From contig OZ005694.1 in the NCBI GenBank assembly GCA_963930775.1, positions 1 to 64,000 of the forward strand: a stretch of DNA of 64,000 nt, in the 5' to 3' direction. This DNA comes from Cliona cf. orientalis (Eukaryota > Porifera > Demospongiae > Clionaida > Clionaidae). Shown one piece after another: positions 49,106 through 61,184 of the stretch. The notes below the pieces were generated by a model. That model was not told the DNA's origin. It made no database searches and was given only the letters and a program-made list of their open reading frames with translations. The translations under genes and the position numbers were made by a program. The number at the start of each line of letters is the position of its first letter. Within the stretch, counting starts at the first letter, position 1.

Positions 49106-49838
49106 ACCCCTGCATGGACCATTAGCAATATGAATATTTGCCTCTGCATGTGTATAATCCCAGTAGTGTAGCTAATAATTATACTCCTGTTCTCTGTATA
49201 TTCCCACTGTTTGTAATTTTTCACTATTCTTCTGTGTTCTCCTGTTCTCTGTGCTATCTATTCTCCTTTACTCTAGCTCGGACTCCGTTCTTTCTGTTCT
49301 TCTATATTCAGGCTTCTGTTCTTGTCAACAGTCATGTCTTGCAATTGGGACTATAGCATGTATATATACATCTGTATTATACAATTATGTATATACTGTG
49401 ACCATTGAAAATCGAGCTCCATTAATTTATCATTACATAACAAAGCAACCAGTAACACCAATTACGTACATCATGTATAATAATGCAAAAGCTATACATA
49501 ATACAATCATGTACTATTATACAGTCAGCAAGCATGCACTGCTGCATGTTATCACTTGTTTTGACATCTTGATTCATGCTGTAGACATGGCATTGTAGCT
49601 ACCCTCTTTCTGTCTACATGGCTGGCACCAATGCATGCTCATAATAATAGTACTAGTACATGCAGAATTATATATAGGGAAAAACATGAGTGCTATAGTA
49701 TAACAACACAGCTCAACGTTGGATAACAGTCACAACTATAATATCAGACTAACAGGATATTATACAATGCATGGGAAAGACATATAACATGGAGAGGAAC
49801 ACAGAACAGGAAAGAAATATAGAGAATTCAATGCATGG

Positions 49839-52722
49839 TCATGTAGATTCTGAAAGTGATTGTATTTCTTGTTCACAATAGCTGCATGTAAAACAGTTAC
49901 TGTCAGTGATACTTTCCGACTGCATAGATGCATGAGCGCATGTAGTGTGCAACCACACACCACAGTTAATACACTGTATCCAATCAATGGGCTTGTCAGG
50001 TTCATTGCGGTCCTGCATGTCTTCTTCCTTAAAACACACACCACAAACTTGTACATGATGAACTGACAGAGAACTCACACAGGTGTTTATTTGGGTTGCT
50101 GTGGGTTTGCTTAGTCCTTGATGGTCATCTGCCACTCTCCTTCTCTTTGTTGAGTGGAATCTTGGTTGACATTGTATATTAGTATTGGGAGCAATGGATG
50201 TTGCTGGAATTAGTTGTTTGTTGCCACTCGTGTTCTTCACACTTTTCATGATGCTGACTGCATTTCGAATGTGTTGTATACCTGCTTTCAGAACGTCTTT
50301 ATCACTTGTTTCTGATGCAAGTAAACTAGCCTGGCTGACCAACTGTTGAAACTCCACTTCAATTGATCCAGCTGGTCCACTTCTGATGGTGAAGATTGTT
50401 GGTGATAGTGACTGAATGTTACCTCCATCATATGATCTTGGTTTGGTCCTTCATGGTCATCTTGTGATACTGTTACAGTTGATGGTTTGAACCTCATGTG
50501 TACAATGTGAATGTGTTTACAAGCTGTGTTGTGGATGGCATTGTCCACACATGAACAGGTGTACATGTGGACACAAACATCACATGCGGAACAACGAACC
50601 TTGCAATTGCAATCGTGTAGATTACGTTTGACCAGATACATTTTACTGTCTTGTGAACTGGAAGATATATGCCATCGGCACACGGATTCTTCTTCCAGAG
50701 TCACCGTACCTTGCAACAAATCCAATGCTCTACGATGTCTCCTGTTAATTTCTCCAATGCGATGTGTGACTTTTCCTTTCTCTGATTTGATAATACGTTC
50801 GAACAGTTTGTCTCGTGCAATACGTAACAGAACCGACAGGAGATGATCTATTCTACGGTTGTGCTTGCTTTCAAGGTAAACAACCTTGAGCAATCGGTGA
50901 AAGGATTCAACAGACATATTTGTGTTCACTGGTGTACCAACACGATAACAGTATGCCCATTGTTCTGTTCGTTTGGCATAGTATGTCTGGAAATACTCTC
51001 GAAAGGATTGCAACTGCGTATCGGACATCATCCATGTGATAAATTGTTGCATCAATTTGCGAAACTCTGAAATAGAGAGTGCCTGTAGGATGCTGCGTAA
51101 ACAACAATAAACGTCAGCCTTTTTGTCAATACTTTTGATCACTTGAAGGTTCTTCCGCCATGCTCTGTCTACATGCCAGCTACAGAGTAGCTTTGTAGGG
51201 TCTCCTTCGTAAATCTCTTTCCAAGAAGAAAAATACTGCTCTGCGTCATCAGACATGAAGTACATAGTATGTAAGGGACCTGTTTTTAACAGTAGACTCC
51301 TCAGGAACTCCTTCAATGTAATCCCATCCTCTTTGTTGCTGATCATCCAGGCGACTGGAACACCTTCTCCAAAATCATCCAAAACCAGAATTGTTACTAG
51401 CTTGAAGTCGTAGTGATTCGTACCATGTGTTGCATCCATGCAGATTAGCTTTTCGCCAAACTTTTTCATCATGTCGCATTGAAAACTTGTTTGAATTCCG
51501 ATGAGGAAATCATCTTTGGGCAGAGTATGGTTTTCACTACCTTGTGGTTTAAACACCACAATAGGGTTTGCTTCCAGCACTCTCAACTCCTCTACCCACG
51601 CACACACACTCATATGGTCATCCTTGTGCCTTTCTATTCCTTCTATGTTAAATTGCCGCTTTATGTTGTTGATATCTTGCCTTGTAAGAAGGTGTTGACG
51701 TGAAATACTATCATTGACAACGTCCTCACGAATGTAGTCTAGAATTTTTTCAATAGTAACTCCTTCACGCAGTTTCTGAGCTACTACTAAACGTGTATTT
51801 TCGGGGAGAGGTATGTGACCTAATTGAATCGAGTGAGTGTGAGTTTGATAGTATGTAACACTTACAATTCCAGAAGATATGTCTCGGATCACCTTCATAT
51901 GAGCAGGGCATACATGGCCAATTTTACTGGTGCCTTGCATCTTCAGGCTTCGCTGACCTTTACCTTTAGGGATGTACTGACCACCACGATTGCAGTAATA
52001 GTACCACCTGTTTGTAGTACTGGAAGTTTGCATTGCACAGTGTTGCACGTATTTCGTATTGGATTCTAGCTCCTTAGAGGTCTTCCACTCCAGAAAGGAA
52101 TGAATTGTTGGAAATTCAATCCTTGATTCACGTGCAACTGAATTATGTGCATCAACCTGATGCTGGATCAGTGAAGTCAATGTAGAAAACCTATAGGTAT
52201 ATTATAATAGTTAAAATTACTGTCAGACAACATTAATGTCAATAGGCGATTCTAGATTTTATTATATACACCCCCACGGTTGATTTCCTCTAAACATCGA
52301 TCAAACATAAGTTTGGACCCCCTCAAGACTTTGTTAAAAATGGCCATCATGCACTGACACCTCCTCAATTAGCACATGCATGTTAAATTATAGCACTATT
52401 CCTTGGCATATATCCATGCATGCATGGACTGTATTAATAATCCGAGATCTAGTTAGCTATATACCACTGAATATGCCTGCAATTGCAACTCAGCAAGTCA
52501 GCATACAAATCTCAACATGGTGCTTGCTTACATGGACGGACATTGTTGACATAGTATGGTGCCACCTTTTGCTGACTTTTCTTGGTCATAATTCTCCCTG
52601 TGATGCAGCTTAACATGTTTAGAAAGCCCACCTTTACTCTTGTAGGTTCTACAGCAGTATTTGCAGGCAAACATCTCACTACCAACCGTCGTCGGCTCGT
52701 CCTGAACACAAACTTCCGCCAT
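49839..52722 (-). CDS. MULE transposase with C2H2, SWIM and PHD-like zinc fingers
   Basis: Exon 1 (52722-52532) starts MAEVCVQ with a good Kozak context and holds a C2H2 finger (C20, C23, H36, H41). The intron 52531-52191 (GTAAGC…TATAG) joins in phase to exon 2 from 52190. Exon 2 has a FLYWCH/WRKY-like zinc region, then the MULE DDE core: Asp in ICMDATHGTNHYDFK (about residue 316), Asp in FMSDDAEQYF (about 378) with the following CSWH, and Glu in NMSVESFHRLLK (about 492). A SWIM finger follows (CSC-x9-CKH). Near 50370 the frame shifts, after which 49839-50357 encodes CGVC…WIQCINCGVWLHTTCAH…CFTCSYC, a PHD-like finger. The frame break may be a mutation, a base error or programmed shifting. It presumably mobilises the surrounding element. 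Confidence 0.85.
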
Positions 52723-52738
52723 GGTTGGTGGGAAGCAT

Positions 52739-53005
52739 GTATATATAGGGCCGGTCGCGTCACTTGGCGAGAGATCTGCTGCCACTGACTCGATGGCGAG
52801 GGGAGATGAAGCACGCAGTGACAAGCGAATCAGTTGGCGATCGCGAGAGATGTTGTATGTTGTTGGCGTGTCGAACTGTTTGTAATTTGGCAGAACGCGG
52901 GAGAACTTGCAACCTTATGCGGAGAACAGTTGCGAGAACATGCATGCATCCACGTGCACATTATTATTTTCGTCGGGATCGAGATCCGAGTCTGAAGTCC
53001 GACTC
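52739..53005. promoter_or_regulatory. Shared divergent promoter region with a TATA box
   Basis: The minus-strand transposase starts at 52722 and the plus-strand zinc-protein gene at 53006, so both must be driven from this CpG-rich ~280 bp. CCTATATATAC on the minus strand (52739-52749) is a TATA box. It lies only about 20 bp before the first ATG, so if it is used, transcription may begin at or past that codon and Met17 (52674) could be the start. Confidence 0.5.
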
Positions 53006-55027
53006 ATGGCAGCCCGTCGACCTAGTACGATTCCGGGTCCCGCTGGGAAATACTTCCAACCAAGCAACAAAGTAAAATATTATAAGGACATAGATCTAAC
53101 AGTTGATATATATACTGAGCTAGTAAATAGCGCTATATAGCTAGATCTATATATAGCATGATCATAGATAATAATATAGACTACGTACGTATAGTCTATT
53201 ATTATCTATGGCATGATGTAGGTAAAATTTAACACGTATTATGCGTATAGTCTGCAGATGTTGAGACTTGCTACCTGGATTGGCCTTGGATCACAGCACT
53301 TGAAGTCGTACCAAAAGGTGACGGAGAATTACTATTATGCATATATACATGGTCAATAGCTAATCATTTTACAACTGCATGATCCCGGCCGGCATGCATG
53401 ACTTGTCGGTGTACGGTATATAGTTAGTAATTATCAATTCAATACCCTTCATCCGTGCATCTTAATTTAGAAGCAAGGCAGAAACTCGAGAGCAACAACA
53501 TATATGAAATCACCGAAAAGGTGCATATAATGTACCTAATAGTATATGGCATGTCTACATGCCATAGCTATAGATATACAGTGGAGTCTCCGAATAACGG
53601 ACACCTTGGGACATAGGCCTCTGTCCGTTATTGAGGGTATGTCCTTTATTGGGGTGTTTTGGTTAAGCACCTCCCATTGGTCTAAATTAAATTATTACAG
53701 CTAATAGTAGCGATTTCAGACCTCTGAGGGCCTCCAGTAAATCGAGAATATCTCGGCTCTGGCTAGGAGTACACTCACGGAAAAAGTTGCGCTAGATAGC
53801 TCGTTGAATGAGCTATCTACTGACACCTTAAGCGTACAAATCCGTTCAGCGGAACCGCCGCTAACTTTGTTTTTGTTTGTATTAAGTTTCTATGGGGAAA
53901 GTTTAGGTGGGCGTGGCTTCTTAACGGTTTTATCTACGAACGCGTAACAAGCACCATTGGATCGCGCTCGTGGAGAGCTACCTTCTGATATTCGAACATT
54001 GACATCCCACTGGAATATACTCTGCGGAAAAATCGCTGAAATTTGGAGGTCTGATATCGCTACTAATAGATAAAAAAACATTGGTACAACACAAACCAAG
54101 TCAAAGCTGTGCCTACCTGGGACACATACAGTAGCAACAAGCTACAAGTAACTGACACAGTGCTGTGTGAGAGCTATATATCGCTCAGCTGCATACTTGA
54201 GTTCAGAGACGCGTTTGCAGTCCTATATCACCGTTCGCTGCTATAGTACGCATGCTGTGCATGAGCGTCCGTTGTGCGTGGAATTAAGAGGCGTGGCCAC
54301 TGTAGTCCCGCCCACCGTCCGTTAGTCGGAACGCTTTTTGCATGCAACTGTACACTTCATGCAAGCTGCTGTGTCCGTTATCCGGAATTCGGAGGTTGTC
54401 CGCTATTCGGGTGCTGCCAATGTACTGTATATATGGAGATTTCGGTTGGTACATATGGCAGTGTCCGTTATTCGGTAGAAGTCCGTTATTCGGAGTGTCC
54501 GTTAATAGAGACTCCACTGTACACTTCAATTTTGATTGACAGGCAAGCAAGGGTACACTGCCAAACAGCAAAGTTGATTGGGTGAGGGTCATCATAGATG
54601 ATGTAGTGGAGTGGGATCAAAAAGCTAATGGTCTCATCACAGTTAAAGATCCAACAGGTGAATATTCACACAATTACACATCAAGAGTTGCAACAAAACC
54701 CAGCATCACATTAGTCTTGTAGCCACATGTTGTGTACTCACATTGTGATGCTGTTACGTATAATGATTTGACTGTCAACATTGACGTTTGACAGGCAAAA
54801 TTAAATGCTGTGTTTGCAGTAATATTATGATGAAAGATAAAGATAAGTGGCAATGTGGATCGGTATTAATTTTGAAAGAGGTAAATGGATATTTATTTTT
54901 GATATTAATTTGCCCATTGCATATAACAATACAGGTTTCTGTACTGTGCTTCAAGCATGGATATTATTCTGAGTCATCAACCTGTTATTTCAACATTATC
55001 AAAAGAAATGTATACTGTACGCTGTAA
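53006..55027 (+). CDS. Small zinc-binding protein carried by the giant element
   Basis: Four exons fit in phase: 53006-53071 (MAARRPSTIPGPAGKYFQPS), 54543-54657 (acceptor GATTGACAG; SKVDWVRVIIDDVVEWDQKA), 54795-54862 (KIKCCVCSNIMMKDKDKWQC) and 54935-55027 (VSVLCFKHGYYSESSTCYFN, stop TAA). The last intron (72 bp, weak GTATTA donor) can also be read through in frame. The Cys pairs CCVC…C…C…H look like a metal-binding site, but no family was recognised. Intron 1 was enlarged by the element at 53577-54521. It is convergent with the ATPase gene and divergent from the transposase, so it probably is a resident gene of the transposon. Confidence 0.55.
53163..53210. repeat. Near-perfect palindrome
   Basis: catagataataata…tattattatctatg with a central tacgtacgta, one 2-base offset. 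It lies in intron 1 of the small zinc-protein gene and could form a cruciform. Confidence 0.8.
53577..54521. mobile_element. TA-flanked MITE, pogo-like (TACAGTGGAGTCTC ends)
   Basis: TACAGTGGAGTCTCCGAATA at the left and the inverse …AGAGACTCCACTGTA at the right enclose 945 bp with repeated gtccgttattcgg motifs near the right end. It lies in intron 1 of the plus-strand gene, nested in the giant element. The small frames in it (53890-54099, 54284-54595) have no recognisable domain. Confidence 0.8.
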
Positions 55028-55121
55028 CTAGCTATAATAGTATGGGTTTTTCTGGCCACTATGATATAACTATTAACAGTTATGGTTATTGATTAATGTT
55101 TGCAATGCATCTTCTATAAAA

Positions 55122-55215
55122 TTATGATTTCCTACGCCTCTTTCCAAACACTTGCTCACGATGGGACAAACCATCCATTAGCTGTCTGTCTTCAGAATCT
55201 GTTATAATATAATTG

Positions 55216-55277
<62 letters not shown>

Positions 55278-58200
55278 TAGAATACATGACTGTAGCTTTG
55301 ATTTTGGGCAATGAATTTCCATTGCTACATACGGCAACATGCAACAGGATATCATTAAAGCAGGAATCCATGGTATATACTTACTTCTTTTACGCACAGT
55401 GACAGTTGTGATGGGTGTGGCAATAGAGGTGGAGGTTTTCACGATAGTGCCATCACCGATGTGACTCAACGTCTGCTGCTGAGTAGTAGAGGGTGTGGCA
55501 ATAGAGGTAGAGGTTTTCACGATAGTGCCGTCACCGATGTGACTCAACGTCTGCTGCTGAGTAGTAGAGGGTGTGGCAATAGAGGTGGAGGTTTTCACGA
55601 TAGTGCCGTCACCGATGTGACTCAACGTCTGCTGCTGAGTAGTAGAGGGTGTGGCATCAGAGGTGGAGGTTTTCACGATAGTGCCGTCACCGATGTGACT
55701 CAACGTCTGCTGCTGAGTAGTAGAGGGTGTGGCAATAGAGGTAGAGGTTTTCACGATAGTGCCGTCACCAATGTGACTCAACGTCTGCTGCTGAGTAGTA
55801 GAGGATGTGGCATCAGAGGTGGAGGTTTTCACGATAGTGCCGTCACCGATGTGACTCAACGTCTGCTGCTGAGTAGTAGAGGATGTGGCATCAGAGGTGG
55901 AGGTTTTCACGATAGTGCCGTCACTGATGTGACTCAACGTCTGCTGCTGAGTAGTAGAGGGTGTGGCAATAGAGGTAGAGGTTTTCACGATAATGCCGTC
56001 ACCGATGTGACTCAACGTCTGCTGCTGAGTAGTAGAGGATGTGGCATCAGAAGTGGAGGTTTGCACGATAATGTCATCACCAATGTGACTCGACGTCTGC
56101 TGCTGAGGAGTAGAGGATGTGGCATCAGAGGTGGAGGTTTGCACAATAATGTCGTCATCGATACCGCTCTGCTCCTGCTCAGGAGTAGTGATTTCCAATT
56201 CGTTTCCTGGAATATCGGCATCATTAGATCTCATTGACGAGATGCTCCTACTAGTAGAGCTATGATACGCTCTGCCAATGGCAACACCTGAGAGTACTGC
56301 ATTATAATTATATGAATAGTCAGAGAGCGCTTGTTGTATTGTGTTAAGATGTACTATTATAATTTACCATTCTTCAAGTCCAACAACAGCTTTTTATCCA
56401 ACAGCTTAGTGTTGATAGTACAGCACCTTCTTTTGTGCACCTGAGACTTTGGAAGGCCACTAAGTGAGTCTGCCGATGCACTTTGCTTGAGAAAGTACCG
56501 TGCATCAACTGTGCTCCCTAATCCACTGTCCTTGACAGCTCTCTCAATGGACACCTTGCTTTGTGATACAAGTCGAGCACTCAGTAAGTCATCAATAACC
56601 ACAGCAATGAAACTTTCACTGCGATCAGCATTGCTGACTTGTGGGTTAACCATTCTCAACACCTACATGCATGCATTCATATAATTGTATGCAGGCAGGT
56701 GATGGCATATAAGTCAACACAATCATCGTAGCTAAAAGCTAGTGCATGCATGCATATATACTATACTATAAGCATACATCTGAGATAGTAAGATCTTCTG
56801 CCAAGGATTCTTGAAGGTTGTCAATCAACTCTTTGACAGTGCCGTTGAGGATGTCACTTGCCGGAGGAGGTGGTGCTTCAACTGTTTGCCACTTAATGAC
56901 TGCAGGTATAATCTGTGTCCTAAAATAGCGATATAGCTCTTCCCTACTGGGTACAAGAGCTTCGGACACTTCTGACAGCAATTCAGCCAGCTATGCAGTG
57001 AAGATTTGCATAATATAAGTGTGCCCCACCTTGTTAGCATGATCTTACCTTAATCGCAAAAAACAGAAGAATAGTATAGGTCCTCACTACCCTCGATTCC
57101 ACATTAGCTCCTTTGTCGGTGAAGAACTGTACTATTTCAGAGTTGATGTCGGCACGGTCTACGGTGTCCATTTCAAACACCTTGCCAAGCTTAATCAAAA
57201 TCATTACACTTGTCCCAGCCTTCTTCTGAACAGCAATAAGCTCCGTGTCATCAATGCTACTGGATTGACCAGCACGTTCAAACGGTATGAGAACCACACG
57301 TGATGCTTCCCTGTTAAATAAAAGTCATGACTTAATCTCTACTGGCCACATACCTGGATTGACACACATATTGGGAAATTCCAGGGTAGTTATTTTCCCT
57401 GTTCTCCACTTTTTTTAAACTAACGACCCTTACTTCATAGCTCCCCGCAAACTCACACCCTCGAAAAATAAAATACCATTGAAAACTTTCTGTTATCTGC
57501 ATCCCCTTGATAGCTTATTCAAGTTCACATCTCGCTGCCAAGGAATACTGGTGCGACAGGTTCTATGGTGAGTTTTGTTTCATGCATAATATGTCATGAA
57601 AAAGAGAGGAACACCAGGCAGGCCAGAGCTATAATGAATACTGTGGCAGAGTGATGAACTATAGCTACACCTTATCACCCATTATGGCAATGTGATGCAC
57701 ACATTACTAATTTAAAACAGTCTTCAAACGATACTACACTTTACGCTCAACACGCATGTGCACAAGGGTACAGTACTCACTTGGTGTGTGGAGATTGCTG
57801 GCTTCATTTCAAGTTTGTACGACAAAATGAACCTACCATCTCCATTTTTCTAGGTTGCAGAATTCGATATAAGGCTTTATTTTGAGAGATATCGTTTTTT
57901 TTTCATGTTTATCTTTAGCTTCCGGTCCACGAACAGTGCACAAGTGGCTACACATGGTTGCAATGCTTTCTATATAATGCACATAACTGTAATGCTGGTT
58001 GCGCATTTTGCAGTGTGGCATACACTTTATATATATATATATTACAAGCAGGGGGGCTCGCTTCGCTCACCCCCTGCTGCACCCGAATCGGCTGTCCCCC
58101 ATCGAGCGTTATGTACTTTAGTGCTCTCGTACTTAAGAATAACTCACTTGTAATTGCTGCACAATTTATTCATCCTGTCCAGGTTTAAGGTCACAATACC

Positions 58201-60070
58201 GACAGCTTTTGTAACGGTACTTCCTTAGAAGTAGACCGAATCCCCCGGTTAAAAGCGTCATCGATAAGAGCTTTCACCTTTGTTAAATCGTCAGGATCAT
58301 CAAACACGGTGGGAAAAGTTTTTCTGCTGTTTAGAATTCCGGGTGCTGTAGCCGTAAAACTCCTTACAAAAAACTGAGGAGTGCCCATCAGGGACAAGAG
58401 TGTTGTTGCAGCTGTTGATTTCCCTGCATTTTTTGGTCCTATAGCTATGGGCGTGGGACACATGCCATATGTGTCCATCACACTCTCATAGTGCATGCCC
58501 ATGGATCCAGCTGCAATCAGCATGAATGCTGGCACGTAGTTGTTACCAACTGCAGCTTTCAATGCTCGTAGAGTTGCAGCGAAAGTGAAGTAAGGATCAC
58601 CTGGTGTTACGACAGCGGCATCGGTTGCCAATGCAACATTTGACAATTTGCGATTTTTGATCAGTGATCCCAACCAGATGTAATCTCTTTGAAGTTGTGG
58701 TATTACTTCTCCATTCTCGTTGGTATGCACATCTGAATTGAGAATCCAGACGTTTGATTGGGGTTGACGCCCCAAGCATTCAGCAGCATTTTTCACATAT
58801 TCAGTCTTAGATCGTCCAATTGCCTTCTGCCGTCGACAAAAGTCCGTTGTAATCTTCATAACATATTTGTCCAATTCGGCATCCTGCAGCTGACACATGA
58901 TCGACCCACATTCAAGGGACTGATTTAGCACTTTGACAAATTTTCTAGTAGACTTGGCATCGCTGGTTGTAAAGAAACACATTCTGCAATTGAACAGTGA
59001 GCATGCTATGCATGAATATATTATATTGTGTATACTTCTATACAGTAATTAGCACAAGGGTTATAGTACTTGCTTTGAGTGTGTGTGTGTGTGTGTGTGT
59101 GCATGACATTGTGCTAAGTGTTTGCTGCCTTCATTTTAAATAATATGAACTCTCACACTATATATGTAATATTAATACCGTAAATCGGGAATTTTCGTTG
59201 TTAACATATTTTCGTAGTCCGTTCTAGCTACGAAAATTAAACACGCGAAATTTAATGCATGCATATTCATAACGTTAATGTATACGGTAAGGGGTCGCCG
59301 CCTACGAAAATTATTTAACACGAAAATTTACCCCATGAAATATTTTTAACACGAAATTTTCGCAATTTACGGTATATGCCAGTGTATATACAATGTTGTT
59401 AACTTACTGAGCTTCCTCTCCCGTCACCTCCGACACCCTCACTACCCATCCAGCCTCACTGTTTCGTATCTTTACTTTAAGGACCACTTCTGAAATATAT
59501 AGAAGTTACTTTCTTCTATGAATGTGCTTGGATGCACCATAACACCGATCACTCCATCTAAAAAGTTTATGAAATTATTAACAAGGGCCATATATATATA
59601 GACTCCTAAAGGAGAAGAGGGCAAGTAACTGTATGCTATTATGCCCTGTGTACCTAGCAAAATTCAAATCCACCCTGAATTAAGCTTATCAGGATCTTGT
59701 CCAGGGGCAATTCTAGGCTTTATGCTTGGGGATTTCTAAGCTATAGATGCATGTATGGCTTTGTAACACTTGAAGCTGCCTATATATAGCAGCTTTCTGC
59801 TAGGGGGTACTCTCAACAAGGCTGGGTTGGCTATCCAGAAGTACATGAAATTTTATACTGATACCTTGCTTTTGCCTTTTTGGAGATGGTTTTAAAGTGG
59901 TAAAATCTAGTTTCAGTTATAGCTAGCTAGCTACCTAGCTATATTCAACACTCAAGACTGTACTTACACATGGAGAGAGCATTAACGATTATGGAATGCT
60001 CAGCTGTTTCCAGAAACCTAGGAAACCCCCCTAAAACGCCCATGTTGTCCACAGGCATATTGCAGTCCAT
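55122..60070 (-). CDS. Multi-exon P-loop ATPase with 26-residue repeat tail
   Basis: Exons, minus strand: 60070-59968 (MDCNMPVDNMGVLGG…), one short exon near 59557, 59408-59489, ~58200-58983, 57049-57297, 56778-56990, 56368-56663, then from 56272 through the repeats to about 55400, and a last exon ending KRRRKS at 55122. Most junctions join in phase; the step from 58200 to 57297 is unresolved and may miss an exon. The large exon has a Walker A (AIGPKNAGKSTAATTLL) and, about 35 residues on, an acidic Walker B-like TVFDDPDD, a short spacing like superfamily 3 helicases. The tail has about ten DGTIVKTSTS…TQQQTLSHIG repeats and a basic end. No exact family was recognised. It is the largest accessory gene of the giant element; ATP-driven DNA remodelling during transposition is inference. 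Confidence 0.65.
55219..55274. repeat. (AG)n microsatellite
   Basis: About 28 AG units in the last intron of the ATPase gene. Read through, it gives the artefactual SLSLSL run. Confidence 0.95.
55420..56150 (-). repeat. 78-bp coding tandem repeat, ~10 units
   Basis: The unit encodes 26 residues (GDGTIVKTSTSIATPSTTQQ + QTLSHI) and alternates SIATPS and SDATSS types. The length is a multiple of three, and the frame is kept in every unit while Ile/Asp and Pro/Ser vary, which argues for real coding use. The plus strand is also open (GGGFHDSAVTDVTQRLLLSS…) as a by-product. Confidence 0.9.
59176..59374. mobile_element. TACCGTA-family MITE in an ATPase-gene intron
   Basis: TACCGTAAATCGGGAATTTT and the inverse …AATTTTCGCAATTTACGGTA-type end enclose 199 bp of cgaaatttt motifs. 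It is nested inside the giant element, in the intron between the exons at 58983 and 59408. Related to 31627-31799. Confidence 0.8.
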
Positions 60071-60188
60071 GCAGAGGTTATTATTCCGAGCGAAACGAGG
60101 TTTATACTGCGAGATCGTATACGGCTTCAATATGTTACGTAGTTTTGGCGAACTGCACTCACTCTAGGCTCTAAAGTGCGACAGGTAT

Positions 60189-60196
60189 CTTTTATA
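60189..60196 (-). promoter_or_regulatory. TATA box (TATAAAAG) of the ATPase gene
   Basis: TATAAAAG on the minus strand lies about 120 bp upstream of the first in-frame ATG at 60070, leaving a usual ~90-base leader if transcription starts about 30 bp downstream. The frame stays open from about 60143, but no ATG occurs before 60070. Confidence 0.5.
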
Positions 60197-60516
60197 CTTT
60201 TGTGGCAGTGCAAGTATTGTGTCACTCGCAGTGTGGTGCTGAACGGTGAGGCGAGTTCCCTGACTGGCACATGGTCGCAATCGCACGCATGTGCTATAGA
60301 CGTGCGCGCCAGGAGGCAGTCCCTACTCATATCTCATGATTCGCTGAGCGAGGATCGCTATGATGGAGTTATTTACAGAATGCACAAAAGAGGAACTTGA
60401 AGAAAATGTAGCTGGCAGTGATATAGCTAAGTATATAGTGGTGAAGCAAGTGCAGACTGCGTGAAGGACAGCCAGAATAAACTGGCAGCCTGAGTGTATC
60501 GCTATAGTTTTTATTA

Positions 60517-60791
60517 AGGCCAGGCAAACTAATTTAGCATCAGCGCCCGCATGCCTCTTTTCCTGCCCGCTTCAAGCTGATTTGCCCCGAATTTGAGGGG
60601 TGTGGCACCAAGTTGGGGGCGGGGTAAAGCACCCAGGCTGTACTCAGCTGTATCCTGTATGTGGGCATGTATGTACACTGAGTACCCCCTAACCACAGTA
60701 ATTAAATTACCGCCCGCCCGCATGTATAGTGTTGGGATATGGATGTGGCTGATGCTATAAACTATGAATGTAGCCTCGGTTTGCCTGGCCT
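60517..60791. mobile_element. MITE with AGGCCAGGCAAAC ends
   Basis: The ends aggccaggcaaact and agg-type inverse (ggtttgcctggcct) enclose 275 bp of CpG-rich DNA. One end of the same family is at 2697-2715. The target duplication is unclear (flanks TTA and AAA). The minus frame 60529-60723 is not a gene. Confidence 0.6.
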
Positions 60792-60934
60792 AAATTATAG
60801 TTACAAACCACTGTAAGGTATGAGTTTTGCCCAGGTGCCTAGTTACATGCCCTCTTCTCCTAGAACAACCCCCATTGAGGTGACGCCGTAGAACACCTCC
60901 CCCATGCATGTCTATAAGTATTTTGAATTCTCAC

Positions 60935-61082
60935 TTTGCACAGACACTGGCCGACAGCGACTGAAACGGCCGCCGCCAGGCGTGGAAGGCCGTGAACTTC
61001 CGGATCCGCAGCCTGACACACAACTCCCTGCCTCGATATCCAGCAGTTCAGTGTCGGACTCGTCGAGGTCGTCCTGGATCAT
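60935..61082 (-). CDS. Possible 5' exon, acidic then Gly/Ser-rich (uncertain)
   Basis: An ATG at 61082 opens MIQDDLDESDTELLDIEAGS followed by CVSGCGSGSSRPSTPGGG and ends at a donor-like CAAA|GTGAGA (60935). Composition and CpG content look like a first exon. Its phase does not join the ATPase exon at 60070-59968, so if real it belongs to another transcript or another exon is missing. It is inside the right part of the giant element. Confidence 0.3.
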
Positions 61083-61184
61083 TCTTAAAACTTTTCCTTT
61101 GAACGGTGCGAACAGAACGGCAGCTGAGTTTGTAATACGAGTTAGACGCAATGCGCATGCGCATCACGCCACTACCGAGAACAG

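Noticed and set aside
55461..56237. Plus-strand 258-residue frame over the 78-bp repeats
   Set aside because: It is the antisense of the ATPase repeat exon; the minus frame has splice sites and continuity with upstream exons.
60529..60723. Minus-strand 64-residue frame
   Set aside because: It lies wholly in the AGGCCAGGC-ended MITE.
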